A stretch of DNA of 64,000 nt. Source: Pseudomonas alkylphenolica. Lineage in GTDB: Bacteria; Pseudomonadota; Gammaproteobacteria; Pseudomonadales; Pseudomonadaceae. Of the stretch, positions 16,764 through 25,954 are shown in pieces. Location of the stretch: the NCBI RefSeq assembly GCF_000746525.1, contig NZ_CP009048.1, positions 1,419,501-1,483,500 on the forward strand, written 5' to 3'. The first letter of the stretch is position 1, and every line of letters begins with the position of its first letter. The translations under genes were made by a program, and so were the position numbers. The notes beneath the pieces are model-generated. The model made no database searches. It had not been told where the DNA came from and was given only the letters and a program-made list of their open reading frames with translations.

Positions 16764-18638
16764 ATGAGTCAAGCCTCGCAGTTCAGCCTTCTAGGCAAAC
16801 GACGGTTCCTGCCGTTCTTCATTACCCAGTCGCTGGGAGCGTTCAACGATAACCTGTTCAAGCAGTCGTTGATCCTGGCGATTCTCTACAAACTGGCCAT
16901 CGACGGCGACCGCTCGATCTGGATCAACCTCTGTGCCTTGCTGTTCATTCTGCCGTTCTTCCTGTTTTCCGCACTGGCCGGACAGTTCGGTGAGAAGTAC
17001 CCCAAGGATGCGCTGATCCGCCTGATCAAACTGGCCGAAATTGGCATCATGGCCATCGGCGCCATCGGCTTTCTGACCAACCATCTGGTGCTGATGCTGC
17101 TGGCACTGTTTGCCATGGGCACCCATTCGGCGCTGTTCGGCCCGGTCAAGTACTCGATCCTGCCCCAGGCCCTGCATGAGCAGGAGCTGGTCGGCGGTAA
17201 CGGCCTGGTCGAGATGGGCACCTTCCTGGCCATTCTGGCCGGCACCATCGGCGCCGGGGTGATGATGTCCAGCACCCACTATGCGCCGGTGGTGGCCTGT
17301 GCGGTGGTTCTGGTGGCTGCGCTGGGTTACCTGTCCAGCCAGTGGATTCCGCGGGCGAGTGCGGCGTCGCCGCAGATGAAGCTGGAGTGGAACATCTTCA
17401 CCCAGTCGTGGGCGACCTTGCGTCTGGGGCTGGGCCAGACCCCGGCTGTGTCGCGTTCGATTGTCGGCAACTCCTGGTTCTGGTTCGTCGGCGCCATTTA
17501 TCTCACGCAGATTCCGGCCTATGCCAAGGATTGGCTGCACGGCGACGAGACCGTAGTCACGCTGGTGCTGACCTTGTTTTCGGTGGGCATCGCCCTGGGC
17601 TCGCTGCTGTGTGAACGCCTTAGCGGCCACAAGGTGGAAATCGGCCTGGTGCCGTTCGGCTCGTTCGGCCTGACCCTGTTCGGTTTGCTCTGGTGGTGGC
17701 ACTCGGGGGATGTTCCGCCCGCGGCGACGCCGCATGACTGGCTGGCGTTGCTGGGCATGTCCGAAGCCTGGTGGGTGTTGCTGGCGATTGTCGGCCTCGG
17801 CGTTTTCGGCGGCTTTTATATCGTGCCGCTGTATGCGCTGATCCAGTCGCGTACGCCTGAACAAGAGCGTTCGCGGGTGATTGCCGCCAACAACATTCTC
17901 AACGCGCTGTTCATGGTGGTGTCGGCGATTGTCACCATCGTGCTGTTGACCTTGGTTGAGCTGACCATCCCGCAGTTGTTCCTGGTGGTGTCGCTGCTGA
18001 ACATCGGCGTCAACGCCTACATCTTCAGGATCGTGCCCGAGTTCACCATGCGCTTCATGATCTGGTTGCTCAGCCACTCCATGTACCGGGTCGAGCACCG
18101 CGACCTGCAGCAGATTCCGGAGGAGGGTGCGGCGTTGCTGGTGTGCAACCATGTGTCGTTCGTCGATGCCCTGTTGATTGGCGGAGCGGTGCGTCGGCCG
18201 ATTCGCTTTGTCATGTACTACAAGATCTACCAGTTGCCGGTGCTCAACTTTGTCTTCCGCACCGCCGGCGCCATTCCCATTGCCGGACGCAATGAAGACC
18301 CCGAGACCTATGAGCGGGCATTCAAGCAGATTGCTGCCTACCTGGCCGATGGCGAGCTGGTGTGCATCTTCCCCGAGGGCAAGCTGACCACCGACGGTGA
18401 GATCGATGAGTTCAAGGGCGGCCTGAGCCGGATCATCGAGCAGACCCCGGTACCGGTGATTCCCTTGGCGTTGCAGGGGTTGTGGGGGAGTTTCTTCAGT
18501 CGCGACCCGGCCAAGGGCTTCTTTCGCCGTTTGTGGTCGCGGGTAACCTTGGTGGCGGGTTCCGCCATCCCGGTAGAGGCGGCGGAACCTGCGATATTGC
18601 GTGAGCGGGTCAGCCAGTTGCGTGGCAACCTGCGCTGA
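16764..18638 (+). CDS. MFS transporter (LplT-like) fused to PlsC-type acyltransferase
   Basis: A 624-residue fusion. Residues 1 to about 410 are an MFS carrier of the lysophospholipid transporter type (SLGAFNDNLFKQSLILAIL at the N-terminus). Residues about 435-624 are a glycerolipid acyltransferase with the HX4D motif NHVSFVD (His463), followed by IPIAGRN and FPEGKLT. In E. coli the flippase LplT works with the separate acyltransferase Aas to recycle lysophospholipids. Here both steps would be in one chain: flip a lysolipid inward and reacylate it. No acyl-ACP ligase domain is attached. Start chosen for the family N-terminus; SD is weak (AGGT). Confidence 0.85.
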   Translation: MSQASQFSLLGKRRFLPFFITQSLGAFNDNLFKQSLILAILYKLAIDGDRSIWINLCALLFILPFFLFSALAGQFGEKYPKDALIRLIKLAEIGIMAIGAIGFLTNHLVLMLLALFAMGTHSALFGPVKYSILPQALHEQELVGGNGLVEMGTFLAILAGTIGAGVMMSSTHYAPVVACAVVLVAALGYLSSQWIPRASAASPQMKLEWNIFTQSWATLRLGLGQTPAVSRSIVGNSWFWFVGAIYLTQIPAYAKDWLHGDETVVTLVLTLFSVGIALGSLLCERLSGHKVEIGLVPFGSFGLTLFGLLWWWHSGDVPPAATPHDWLALLGMSEAWWVLLAIVGLGVFGGFYIVPLYALIQSRTPEQERSRVIAANNILNALFMVVSAIVTIVLLTLVELTIPQLFLVVSLLNIGVNAYIFRIVPEFTMRFMIWLLSHSMYRVEHRDLQQIPEEGAALLVCNHVSFVDALLIGGAVRRPIRFVMYYKIYQLPVLNFVFRTAGAIPIAGRNEDPETYERAFKQIAAYLADGELVCIFPEGKLTTDGEIDEFKGGLSRIIEQTPVPVIPLALQGLWGSFFSRDPAKGFFRRLWSRVTLVAGSAIPVEAAEPAILRERVSQLRGNLR

Positions 18639-18653
18639 GCGCACAGGGCAAGG

Positions 18654-18971
18654 TCAGCTGGCGCTGACCTTGAGGCCGATCAGGCCGGTGATGATCAAAG
18701 CGACGCTGGCCAGACGCACCAGCGCCATGGATTCGCCGAACAGGATGATACCGGCGATCACCGTACCAACGGCGCCGACACCGGTCCAGATCGCATAGGC
18801 GGTGCCCAGCGGCAATTCTTTCATGGCCAGGCCCAGCAGGCCGAGGCTGATCGCCATGGCGGCGATGGTCAGGACAGTGGGCAGGGGGCGGGTGAAACCG
18901 TCGGTGTATTTGAGGCCGACAGCCCAGCCTACTTCGAACAGGCCGGCGAAAAACAGGATGATCCAGGACAT
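18654..18971 (-). CDS. SMR-family guanidinium/quaternary ammonium exporter (SugE/Gdx-like)
   Basis: A 105-residue four-helix small multidrug resistance protein. The N-terminus [20 protein letters not shown] contains the membrane-embedded Glu14 that binds substrate and protons. GLKYTDGF and [20 protein letters not shown] match the SugE/Gdx subclass, which exports guanidinium, rather than the EmrE subclass. It would act as a dual-topology dimer in the inner membrane. No guanidine riboswitch motif (ACGR loops) is visible upstream; a REP pair occupies that space. It converges on the MFS-acyltransferase gene. Confidence 0.88.
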   Translation of the reverse strand: MSWIILFFAGLFEVGWAVGLKYTDGFTRPLPTVLTIAAMAISLGLLGLAMKELPLGTAYAIWTGVGAVGTVIAGIILFGESMALVRLASVALIITGLIGLKVSAS

Positions 18972-19003
18972 GCAGCATCTCTAGCAGTGGATGGGGCCGT
19001 CCC

Positions 19004-19075
19004 GGTGGGAGCGGGCTTGTCCCGCGATGCGATGTGGCTGGAAAACCGCAATCGCGGGGCAAGCCCGCTCCCACC
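19004..19075. repeat. REP pair 3
   Basis: Inverted REP units between rdgC and the SMR gene; the left arm reads GCGGGCTTGTCCCGC, one base off the canonical arm. Confidence 0.92.
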
Positions 19076-19092
19076 GGGGGAGGTTTGTGACG

Positions 19093-20013
19093 TCAGACCC
19101 CCTGCGGAATCTCTTCGCCACCCAGCGCTTCGAACAGCGCCGGCAGGAACTCGCCGAAGGTCAGCATCATCAGGGTAAAGCTGGCATCGAGTTGCCCCAG
19201 GGCTTCGTCGCCGCCGTCTTCTTCGGCCTGGTCCTGCAGCAGTTCTTCAAAACGCAGGCGCTTGATGACCATCTTGTCGTCGAGTACGAACGACAGTTTG
19301 TCCTGCCAGGCCAGCGACAGCTGGGTCACGACCTTGCCGGTACCCAGGTGCAACTGGATCTCGTCGCTGGTCAGGTCCTGGCGTTTGCAGCGCACGATAC
19401 CGCCGTCTTCGTGGGTGTCACGCAGTTCGCATTCGTCCAGTACAAAGAAGTCAGGCGCGGCTTGCTGGGTCTTGACCCAGTCGGTCATGGTCGCGCTCGG
19501 GGCGATCTTCACGGTTACCGGACGTACCGGCAACGAACCCATTACTTCCCGCAGGGTCGAGAGCAGGTCTTCGGCGCGTTTGGCGCTGGCCGAGTTGACC
19601 AGGATCAGGCCCTGCTTGGGAGCGATGGCAGCGAAGATCATCGAGCGACGGATAAAGGCGCGCGGCAGGAACGCCTGGATGATCTCGTCCTTGATCTGAT
19701 CGCGCTCCTTCTTATAGACCTTGCGCATCTGTTCGGCTTCGATCTCGTCGATCTTCTCTTTAACGGCATCACGCACCACGCTGCCGGGCAGGATGCGTTC
19801 TTCTTTACGGGCGGCGATCAGCAGGAAGTCACCGCTGACGTGAACCAAAGGTGCATCTTCACCTTTGCCGAACGGCGCGACGAAACCGTAAGTGGTCAAC
19901 TCCTGGCTGGCGCAGGGGCGCGCCGGCTTGCTGGCCAGAGCGGTTTCCAGTGCTTCGGGATCGAACGGGACATCCTGGGTCAGGCGATAGGTCAGCAGGT
20001 TTTTGAACCACAT
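19093..20013 (-). CDS. rdgC: Recombination-associated protein RdgC
   Basis: A 306-residue nucleoid-associated protein that forms a ring-shaped dimer on double-stranded DNA and restrains RecA filament loading. The N-terminus [23 protein letters not shown], the [12 protein letters not shown] segment and the central [15 protein letters not shown] are standard RdgC sequence, and length matches the family (about 300-306). GGAGAGA precedes the start. It is a single gene; REP pair 3 follows its stop. Confidence 0.96.
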   Translation of the reverse strand: MWFKNLLTYRLTQDVPFDPEALETALASKPARPCASQELTTYGFVAPFGKGEDAPLVHVSGDFLLIAARKEERILPGSVVRDAVKEKIDEIEAEQMRKVYKKERDQIKDEIIQAFLPRAFIRRSMIFAAIAPKQGLILVNSASAKRAEDLLSTLREVMGSLPVRPVTVKIAPSATMTDWVKTQQAAPDFFVLDECELRDTHEDGGIVRCKRQDLTSDEIQLHLGTGKVVTQLSLAWQDKLSFVLDDKMVIKRLRFEELLQDQAEEDGGDEALGQLDASFTLMMLTFGEFLPALFEALGGEEIPQGV

Positions 20014-20173
20014 GGGATGAATCTCTCCTCAACACATAAGGAGGGCATTATTCTCCGAGCGGACGCTTCAGGCCAAGTCCGCTAAGTCTTTGGAACGCCT
20101 GAAAAATTTTTTTAAAAAAGTGCTTGCCAGAGTGTTCGGTGCTCCGTAGAATGCGCGCCACACCGAGACGAAA

Positions 20174-20249
20174 GGGTGATTAGCTCAGCCGGGAGAGCAT
20201 CTGCCTTACAAGCAGAGGGTCGGCGGTTCGATCCCGTCATCACCCACCA
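20174..20249 (+). tRNA. tRNA-Val (anticodon TAC)
   Basis: A 76-nt cloverleaf including the encoded CCA. The acceptor stem GGGTGAT pairs with ATCACCC, the D arm is TAGCTCAG...GAGAGCA, the anticodon stem CTGCC/GGCAG-like pair encloses TTACAAG with TAC, and the T arm has GGTTCGATCC. Confidence 0.95.
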
Positions 20250-20325
20250 CTTCCTGAGATGTTCCTGACCCGACACTTTCGCAAGAAGGTGTTACCAGAG
20301 AGGAACCGGACGCAAGTCCATATGC

Positions 20326-20402
20326 GCAGCGGTAGTTCAGTCGGTTAGAATACCGGCCTGTCACGCCGGGGGTCGCGGGTTCGAGTCCCGTCCGCTGCGC
20401 CA
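20326..20402 (+). tRNA. tRNA-Asp (anticodon GTC)
   Basis: A 77-nt cloverleaf including the encoded CCA. The acceptor stem GCAGCGG pairs with CCGCTGC, the discriminator base is G, the anticodon loop CTGTCAC contains GTC, and the T arm has GGTTCGAGTCC. It lies 76 bp after tRNA-Val and probably shares its transcript. Confidence 0.95.
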
Positions 20403-20446
20403 TATTTAGCTTCCAGGGCCCACTGAACACCCGGAAGCAACAAAGA

Positions 20447-20471
20447 AAGCGACCTTAGGGTCGCTTTTTTT
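20447..20471 (+). terminator. Intrinsic terminator after the tRNA pair
   Basis: The stem AAGCGACC/GGTCGCTT with a TTAG loop is followed by a run of T residues. It ends the tRNA-Val/tRNA-Asp transcript. Confidence 0.93.
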
Positions 20472-20557
20472 GTTTCTGGATTTCGCCCAGAATTCACCAG
20501 CACGCTGGTACGTCGCTGCTTTCTCCGTGCCAGCCCCTACTGAGCAAGAGATCAATC

Positions 20558-22249
20558 ATGCAGGATGCACGCACTTCCCCGGCGCCTTTGCTGGGTATCG
20601 ACCTGGGTACCACCAACAGCCTGGTGGCTGTCTGGCGCGAGGGCCAGGCGCAACTAATCCCCAACGCCCTCGGCGATGTCCTCACCCCTTAGGTTGTCAG
20701 TCTCGATGACGACGGCAGCATTCTGGTCGGCGCGCCCGCACGAGCACGGCTGACGACTCACCCCGAGCGCACGGTCGGCGCCTTCAAGCGCTTCATGGGC
20801 AGTGACAAAAAACTTGAGCTTGGTGAGCAGTCGTTCAGCCCGGAGGAACTCTCGGCGTTGGTGCTCGGTGCCTTGAAAGCCGATGCCGAAGCCTTCCTGG
20901 GCTGCCCGGTGAGCGAGGCAGTTATCTCGGTGCCAGCGTATTTCAGCGACGAACAACGCAAGCGCACCAGCTTCGCCGCCGAACTCGCCGGTTTGAGCGT
21001 GCAACGCCTGATCAACGAGCCGACGGCCGCAGCCATGGCCTACGGCCTGCACGAAAAGAAGTTTGAGCGCACGCTGATCTTCGATCTGGGCGGCGGTACC
21101 TTTGATGTCACGGTGCTGGAGTACGCCCTGCCGCTGATCGAAGTGCATGCATCGACCGGCGATAACTTCCTCGGCGGTGAAGACTTCACCGCAGCGTTGC
21201 TGCAAGCCTGTTTGCAGGACTGGCAACTCAAAGCGTCGGCAGTGGCGCCGCAAACCCTGGCCAGCCTTGCCGATGCCATCGAGCAACTCAAGTGCAAACT
21301 GAGTGAGGGTGAGCAACACCTGAGCTGTGAGGTTGCCGGTGAAACCCGCCAATGGTCACTGGACGAAGCCCGCGCGCTGAAGATCTGGACCGGGTTGCTG
21401 GCGCGTATCCGGGCACCGATCGAGCAGGCGTTGCGCGACGCCCGGGTGAGCCCCAAGGACCTCGACAGCCTGGTGCTGGTGGGCGGCGCCACGCGTATGC
21501 CGGCGGTGCAACAGATGGTCGCCACCCTGTTCGGCCGCCTGCCATACCGGCACCTGGACCCGGACACCATCGTCGCGCTCGGGGCCGCCACCCAGGCGGC
21601 ATGCAAGGCCCGCGACGAGGCCATTGAAGAGCTGATCCTGACCGATGTCTGTCCGTATACGCTGGGGATCAGTGCCGCGCGCAGCGAAGAAGTCAGCGGT
21701 GTGTTTGCGCCGATCATCGAACGCAACACGGTGATCCCGACGTCCAGGGTCAAGCGCTTCAGCAGTACCCATGCCGAGCAGAAAATGATCCGGATCGAGG
21801 TGTACCAGGGGGAGCGGCCCTGGGTTCGTGACAATATCTTTATCGACGCCTTCGATATCGAACTCACGCCCAATGGCAGCATCCAGAGCCTGGATGTGCG
21901 CTTCAGCTATGACATCAACGGCCTGCTGGAGGTTGACGTGACCCTGCTCGACACTGGCAAGCAGCATAGTCACAGCATTGACCGCAGCCCCACCGGGCTC
22001 GACCAACAGGCACGGCAGGCCAGCCATGCGCGGCTCGCGGGGCTGAAAATCCACCCACGCGATGCGTTGCCCAACCGCACCCTGCTGGCCCGTCTGGAGC
22101 GGGCCTGGATGCAGAGCCTGGGAGATGACCGCGAGCGGATCGGCAGCTGGCTGGACGATTTTTCCAGCGCCTTGGCCAGCCAGCAACCTGAGCAGATCAG
22201 CCGTCAGCGCCAGCGCCTCAGCGAGGCGCTGGAGCAGTTGCGGTTCTAA
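20558..22249 (+). pseudogene. hscC: Hsp70-family chaperone HscC, interrupted by an amber codon at position 45
   Basis: The frame from ATG at 20558 reads a full HscC (564 codons) except for TAG at 20690-20692, codon 45. E. coli HscC, from memory, has Ser in the matching LTPS segment, and TCG to TAG is a single change. Before the stop lies the first phosphate loop (GIDLGTTNSLVAVW). After it come the rest of the ATPase ([23 protein letters not shown]) and the substrate domain ([11 protein letters not shown]). An internal start at 20795 would lack the first phosphate loop, so it could not be an active ATPase. The rest is intact and under apparent constraint, so the stop is recent, a sequencing error or read through. 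It faces the J-domain gene and overlaps it by 4 bp. Confidence 0.85.
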
Positions 22250-24930
22250 CCGTTCAAGCGCCGCAAAGCCGCTTGCAGGCCCGCCTGCAGGTTGTTTTGC
22301 GCGGCGTTCACCGGTGGCAGACCGTAGCGGTTGGGCAGCGGTTCACCCGGCAGGATCAGCAGCACCAGCGGCAGAAACGGCAGGAACGGCAGCAGCGCCG
22401 CGAACAGGATCAGCGTCGGGATGCCTCGGCCCATATCGTGCAAACGGCGCAGGCTGGCGCTGCCCAACAGGCCGACGAACAACAGGGCGAAGAGGATCTG
22501 TAACGGCATGCTCCCGGCCATCAGGATCAACAGCGGCCCGAGGATGATGCTGCCGACCACCTGCACGCCATAGGCCTTGCGACTCAGGCGGCTACCCAGT
22601 TTCCAGATATGCGAGGCTGGCGCTGCCTGGTTGCTGGCATTGGCCGGCAACAAGCGTTCGGACCAAGACAGCAACGCCGTCATTGCAGCGCGAATCCCGG
22701 TGTCCATGCCCGGGAAGTCTTTGGCGCGTTGCAGCTCCTTGAGCACTTTGACCCTCGGCACACCGGCGCGACCGTAGCGCGCCAGGTTCTTCAGGGCGTC
22801 GAGCGCGGTATAGAACAACGTACTGTTGAGCAAATAATCTTCTTCGAGCACTTTGCTTGGCGGGCGGACCGGCTCGCCCTTGATCAGCCCGTCGCGAAAC
22901 GGTTCGAACCAGTCCTGCGCGCAGGTCAGGTTGGCGATCTGTTGCAACACTTCGCGGTGCTGCTCGGCGTTCAGGCTTGGGTCGTGATACAGCACGCCGC
23001 AGAGCAGCATCAAACCGAGCATGTCGTCTTCGAAGGCGCCTGGATCACGCTCAAGGCAGGCAAAAAGCTGCAGGTTGCTGGGCAACCTGGTGCTGTCGAG
23101 CACCTGTTGCACGCTGAGCAGGCGCTGGCCCATCAACTGCTGAACCGGATCATTGTCGTCCAGCCAGCCCAGCATCCCGTCCAGGTTGCCTTGCTCCGCT
23201 TGCAGGCGCAGCAGCACCTGTTGCAGCGCGGCAAACGGGTGATCGGCAGGGTAGGGCATGGCCAGCAAGGCGGACGAAGTCAGCGCCAGCCAACGTTCCG
23301 GCTGGTCGATCAGGGCCAGCATGAACAGGTTCTGCCGGTGCCAGGTCCACAGGCCTTCATCGGCGGGTGGGCGAGGCAGTTCGACACCGGCAGCGGCAAG
23401 TTGCGCCTGGAGCTCAAGCGCATAAGGTGCCGGGAACATTCCACCCGGCTTGAACGCCTCGGCCAGGCGTATCAGGCCAGTGGCCGGGTAACTGCGCACC
23501 CGGCGCATCCAGTCGCGGCACACTGGCCGCAGGTGGCTTTCGCGCAAGGCTTCGGGCAATTGCGCCTGGGCCGACGGGTTGTTGATGCAGGCGGTCAGGG
23601 CCAGGGCAACCGGTGATTCGTTCAGCCAGCGCAGCTGTTGCGTGGCCTGGTACTGGAAACCTTCGAGGATCAGCGCGTCCAACGGATCATCGCCGGGCGC
23701 TTCGGCCATGAGCTGGTGCAGCAAGCCGCTGTCGCCTCGATGCAGCGCCCAGGCGTGGCGGTACAGACGCTGCAGCTGAGTATCTTGCTGCTCTTCGAGC
23801 AGCCAGGCCAGCAAAGGCTGTTCGTCATCACCGTCCATCCGCCAGGCGACAAAGCTGCCGGCAATGCCAGGCAGCTTGCTGCGTGCGGCTTCGAACCAGC
23901 GCGTCAGGGTTTCCGGGCGCTGTGACGGGCTGCCCCAGGCCTGCGCTGGCGCTTCAAGATCGTCTGGCCAGGTGGCGACTGGCTCCAGTCGATCGAAGGC
24001 CTGGATCAGCAAGGGCAGGCGTTGTGGTTGGTGCTTGCGGCACAGCTCCAGCAGCCAGCGTGCGGCCCGCGGATGCTGGTGTTCACGCCAAAGGCGGGTC
24101 CAGCACTGGCGAGCGAGTTCTTCCTGACCGCTGTCGCTGCTCTGGCAGGCCAGCATATACAGCAGGTCGAGATCGTCCGGTGCCTGGCGCTGTTGCTCGG
24201 CAACCATCGCGCAGAAGGTTTTGCTGGCGATGCCGGCCTGGCTGAACTGCACCAGCAAACGCTGGATAAAGGCCTCGTCCGCGGGCAAGGCCATGCAGGT
24301 GTGCGTGGTGGCGAAGCGTTTGTACTCGAACAGTGGCCGGTTATGGAACAGATACTCAAGGCTACGGGTGAACCACAAGGTCTCCATCTGCGCAGCCGGC
24401 GACCAGTCCTTCATCAGCGCGGTGTCAAAGGGGTCCGGCTCGGCCGTGCGTTCGAGGAAGGCCTCAACCTGTTCCGGTTGTTCCAGCTTCAGTAGCTGGC
24501 TGGCCCAGCCCAGGCGCGCAGCCAGCATCTGCACGCAGTTGTGGGATAACGGGCTGGTCTGCATCAGGTTGTAGAGCAGGTTCCAGCTGATCGGCTCCAG
24601 GTCATCCAGGGACAACTGGTCAAGCTGCTCGATAAACGCTTGCCAAGCGGCGGGATCGAAGCGCCGGGTCGAGTCTTCGAGCAGCGCTGCAAACGCTGCC
24701 TGAGTCTGCTCGACAGGACCGTCCTCGGCGGGCATCGGGCTTTCATCCGCGGCTGTCGGGCTCTGCTCGTCACGGGCCAGTTGCAAGGCGGCCTCATAGG
24801 CCTGGCGCAGGGCCTGGAAACCCTCCGGGTCGGTTTCCGGGTGGTGGTGCGGCAGGCGTGCGCGGTAGGCGCCGCGAATCAGGTCAGGGTCGTTGGTCGG
24901 CTCAATGCCCAGGCGTATCCAGCAGCTCAT
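22246..24930 (-). CDS. J-domain-like co-chaperone with C-terminal membrane domain (HscC partner)
   Basis: An 894-residue protein. The first 50 residues are a J-like domain ([20 protein letters not shown], then [19 protein letters not shown]), but the invariant HPD reads HPE. The long middle part is helical and rich in Leu, Gln and Trp, resembling TPR-like repeats. The last 110 residues hold three or four hydrophobic segments ending in [10 protein letters not shown], like a DUF805 domain. Genes of this type pair with hscC, which it faces here. It overlaps the upstream DUF1266 gene by ATGA, so the two are co-translated. It probably delivers substrates to HscC at the membrane. Confidence 0.8.
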   Translation of the reverse strand: MSCWIRLGIEPTNDPDLIRGAYRARLPHHHPETDPEGFQALRQAYEAALQLARDEQSPTAADESPMPAEDGPVEQTQAAFAALLEDSTRRFDPAAWQAFIEQLDQLSLDDLEPISWNLLYNLMQTSPLSHNCVQMLAARLGWASQLLKLEQPEQVEAFLERTAEPDPFDTALMKDWSPAAQMETLWFTRSLEYLFHNRPLFEYKRFATTHTCMALPADEAFIQRLLVQFSQAGIASKTFCAMVAEQQRQAPDDLDLLYMLACQSSDSGQEELARQCWTRLWREHQHPRAARWLLELCRKHQPQRLPLLIQAFDRLEPVATWPDDLEAPAQAWGSPSQRPETLTRWFEAARSKLPGIAGSFVAWRMDGDDEQPLLAWLLEEQQDTQLQRLYRHAWALHRGDSGLLHQLMAEAPGDDPLDALILEGFQYQATQQLRWLNESPVALALTACINNPSAQAQLPEALRESHLRPVCRDWMRRVRSYPATGLIRLAEAFKPGGMFPAPYALELQAQLAAAGVELPRPPADEGLWTWHRQNLFMLALIDQPERWLALTSSALLAMPYPADHPFAALQQVLLRLQAEQGNLDGMLGWLDDNDPVQQLMGQRLLSVQQVLDSTRLPSNLQLFACLERDPGAFEDDMLGLMLLCGVLYHDPSLNAEQHREVLQQIANLTCAQDWFEPFRDGLIKGEPVRPPSKVLEEDYLLNSTLFYTALDALKNLARYGRAGVPRVKVLKELQRAKDFPGMDTGIRAAMTALLSWSERLLPANASNQAAPASHIWKLGSRLSRKAYGVQVVGSIILGPLLILMAGSMPLQILFALLFVGLLGSASLRRLHDMGRGIPTLILFAALLPFLPFLPLVLLILPGEPLPNRYGLPPVNAAQNNLQAGLQAALRRLNG

Positions 24931-25625
24931 GACCAGGCATCCTCTTCCAGCGTGTCAGGGCGTTCAGGCAGGTTCAACGGCAGGTCCCACGGCAGGCTGG
25001 CGAGCAGTTCGCCGGCACCCTTGCGCAGGTTGTTGAGAATGCAGCGGTTCCAGTGTTCACCCCCTTGACGGGCGAGCTCCTGGGCTAGTTCATCGTCGCT
25101 GCTGTCGGAGCAATTCCACAGCGCTTTGCCATAGATGTAGCCCGCCAGGTAGGTGTTCCAGTTGTTGTAGTAATGACGCGCGCGCAGCGCCAGGCGACCT
25201 TGCAGCCAGAGGCTTTCATCGGCGCTGACATAGCCTTTGCGCAGACCGCTGCGCAGCAGGAAGCCCATGCGCCCCAGGTCCCAGGCCCGGACGCCACCCG
25301 GGCCACAGTCGCCCAGGGTGCGGTAGGCGAACTGGTACTGGATGCGTTGGCGCGGGTTCAATTGCTCCAGCGCGTCGTGCCATTCGCTGGGCAGGCAGCG
25401 CGCCGCTTGCCAATAGGCATTGCTGACTTCGGTGGCATGACCGTCATCGGCCATGGGCAGCATGTCCAGCAACTGCCGGCGATTGCTGATGCCCCACCAT
25501 TTCTGCAGGTCCGTTGCGTCATCGTCTGCCGGTTCGTAATAGGTGGCGGCGGTGTAGCTGGCGCCATTGAGGGCGGCCATGGGCGCGGACAGGGCATACA
25601 GCCAGTGCTGCTCTATTTCTTCCAT
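24927..25625 (-). CDS. DUF1266 domain protein
   Basis: A 232-residue protein of unknown function. The C-terminal half matches the DUF1266 pattern: GVRAWDLGRMGFLLRSGLRKGYVSADESLWL followed by an aromatic-rich ARHYYNNWNTYLAGYIYG helix. No signal peptide or metal-binding motif is evident. The start at 25625 has GGAG 6 bp upstream; extended frames run into non-coding sequence. It is the first gene of a two-gene operon with the J-domain protein (ATGA overlap), so a role in the HscC chaperone system is likely but not shown. Confidence 0.8.
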   Translation of the reverse strand: MEEIEQHWLYALSAPMAALNGASYTAATYYEPADDDATDLQKWWGISNRRQLLDMLPMADDGHATEVSNAYWQAARCLPSEWHDALEQLNPRQRIQYQFAYRTLGDCGPGGVRAWDLGRMGFLLRSGLRKGYVSADESLWLQGRLALRARHYYNNWNTYLAGYIYGKALWNCSDSSDDELAQELARQGGEHWNRCILNNLRKGAGELLASLPWDLPLNLPERPDTLEEDAWS

Positions 25626-25809
25626 GAAAAAGCTCCGGGGGTCGGCAGAAGGATGTGCGGGTACCGACCAAAGTGGCGCGAATTGTAAAGAGCCATGGGA
25701 GCAGCGGCAAATCTGAAGTGGGCCGCCTTGGTGCATACCCGCCCAAGACAGTGCAGATATTTCGCCACAGTTTGCAGCGCAAGCCTGTTGCTACGGGCTT
25801 GTACGGTTC

Positions 25810-25825
25810 TGGCGCGACCCTTGCT
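25810..25825 (+). promoter_or_regulatory. Sigma-54 promoter of nasA
   Basis: TGGCGCG-ACCC-TTGCT matches the sigma-54 consensus (TGGCACG-N4-TTGCW) with one difference and keeps the essential GG-N10-GC spacing. Transcription would begin near 25836. A GGTGCA half-site, as in NtrC sites, lies about 80 bp upstream (near 25731). Confidence 0.8.
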
Positions 25826-25840
25826 AACGCTTGAATATCC

Positions 25841-25860
25841 GGCAATCAACGCAGATTGCC
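25841..25860 (+). promoter_or_regulatory. ANTAR-type hexaloop hairpin in the nasA leader
   Basis: GGCAATC and GATTGCC form a perfect 7-bp stem around the loop AACGCA. The loop is six bases with A at position 1 and G at position 4, the rule for RNA targets of ANTAR antiterminators such as NasT/NasR. It sits just after the predicted transcription start and 11 bp before the leader terminator. Confidence 0.75.
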
Positions 25861-25871
25861 CCGTTCACGAC

Positions 25872-25930
25872 AAAGGCGCCGTGTTGCTCCCGCTTGTTTT
25901 CACAAGCCGGGGCGACAGGGCGCCTTTTTG
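25872..25930 (+). terminator. Intrinsic terminator in the nasA leader (attenuator)
   Basis: The outer stem AAAGGCGC/GCGCCTTT closes a longer structure with GTTGCTCC/GGGGCGAC and GCTTGT/ACAAGC inside it, followed by TTTTTG. It lies 25 bp before the nasA ATG and after the sigma-54 promoter, so nasA can be expressed only if it is read through. Confidence 0.85.
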
Positions 25931-25954
25931 TTTGCGCAAGCAGGAGGTTGGCAG

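Noticed and set aside
18972..19092. Guanidine riboswitch upstream of the SugE/Gdx-like gene
   Set aside because: I looked for the paired hairpins with ACGR loops or a ykkC-like fold; the region is filled by a REP pair.
20014..20402. Integrated element at the tRNA genes
   Set aside because: No integrase and no repeated tRNA 3' end are seen downstream; the next genes are core chaperone genes.
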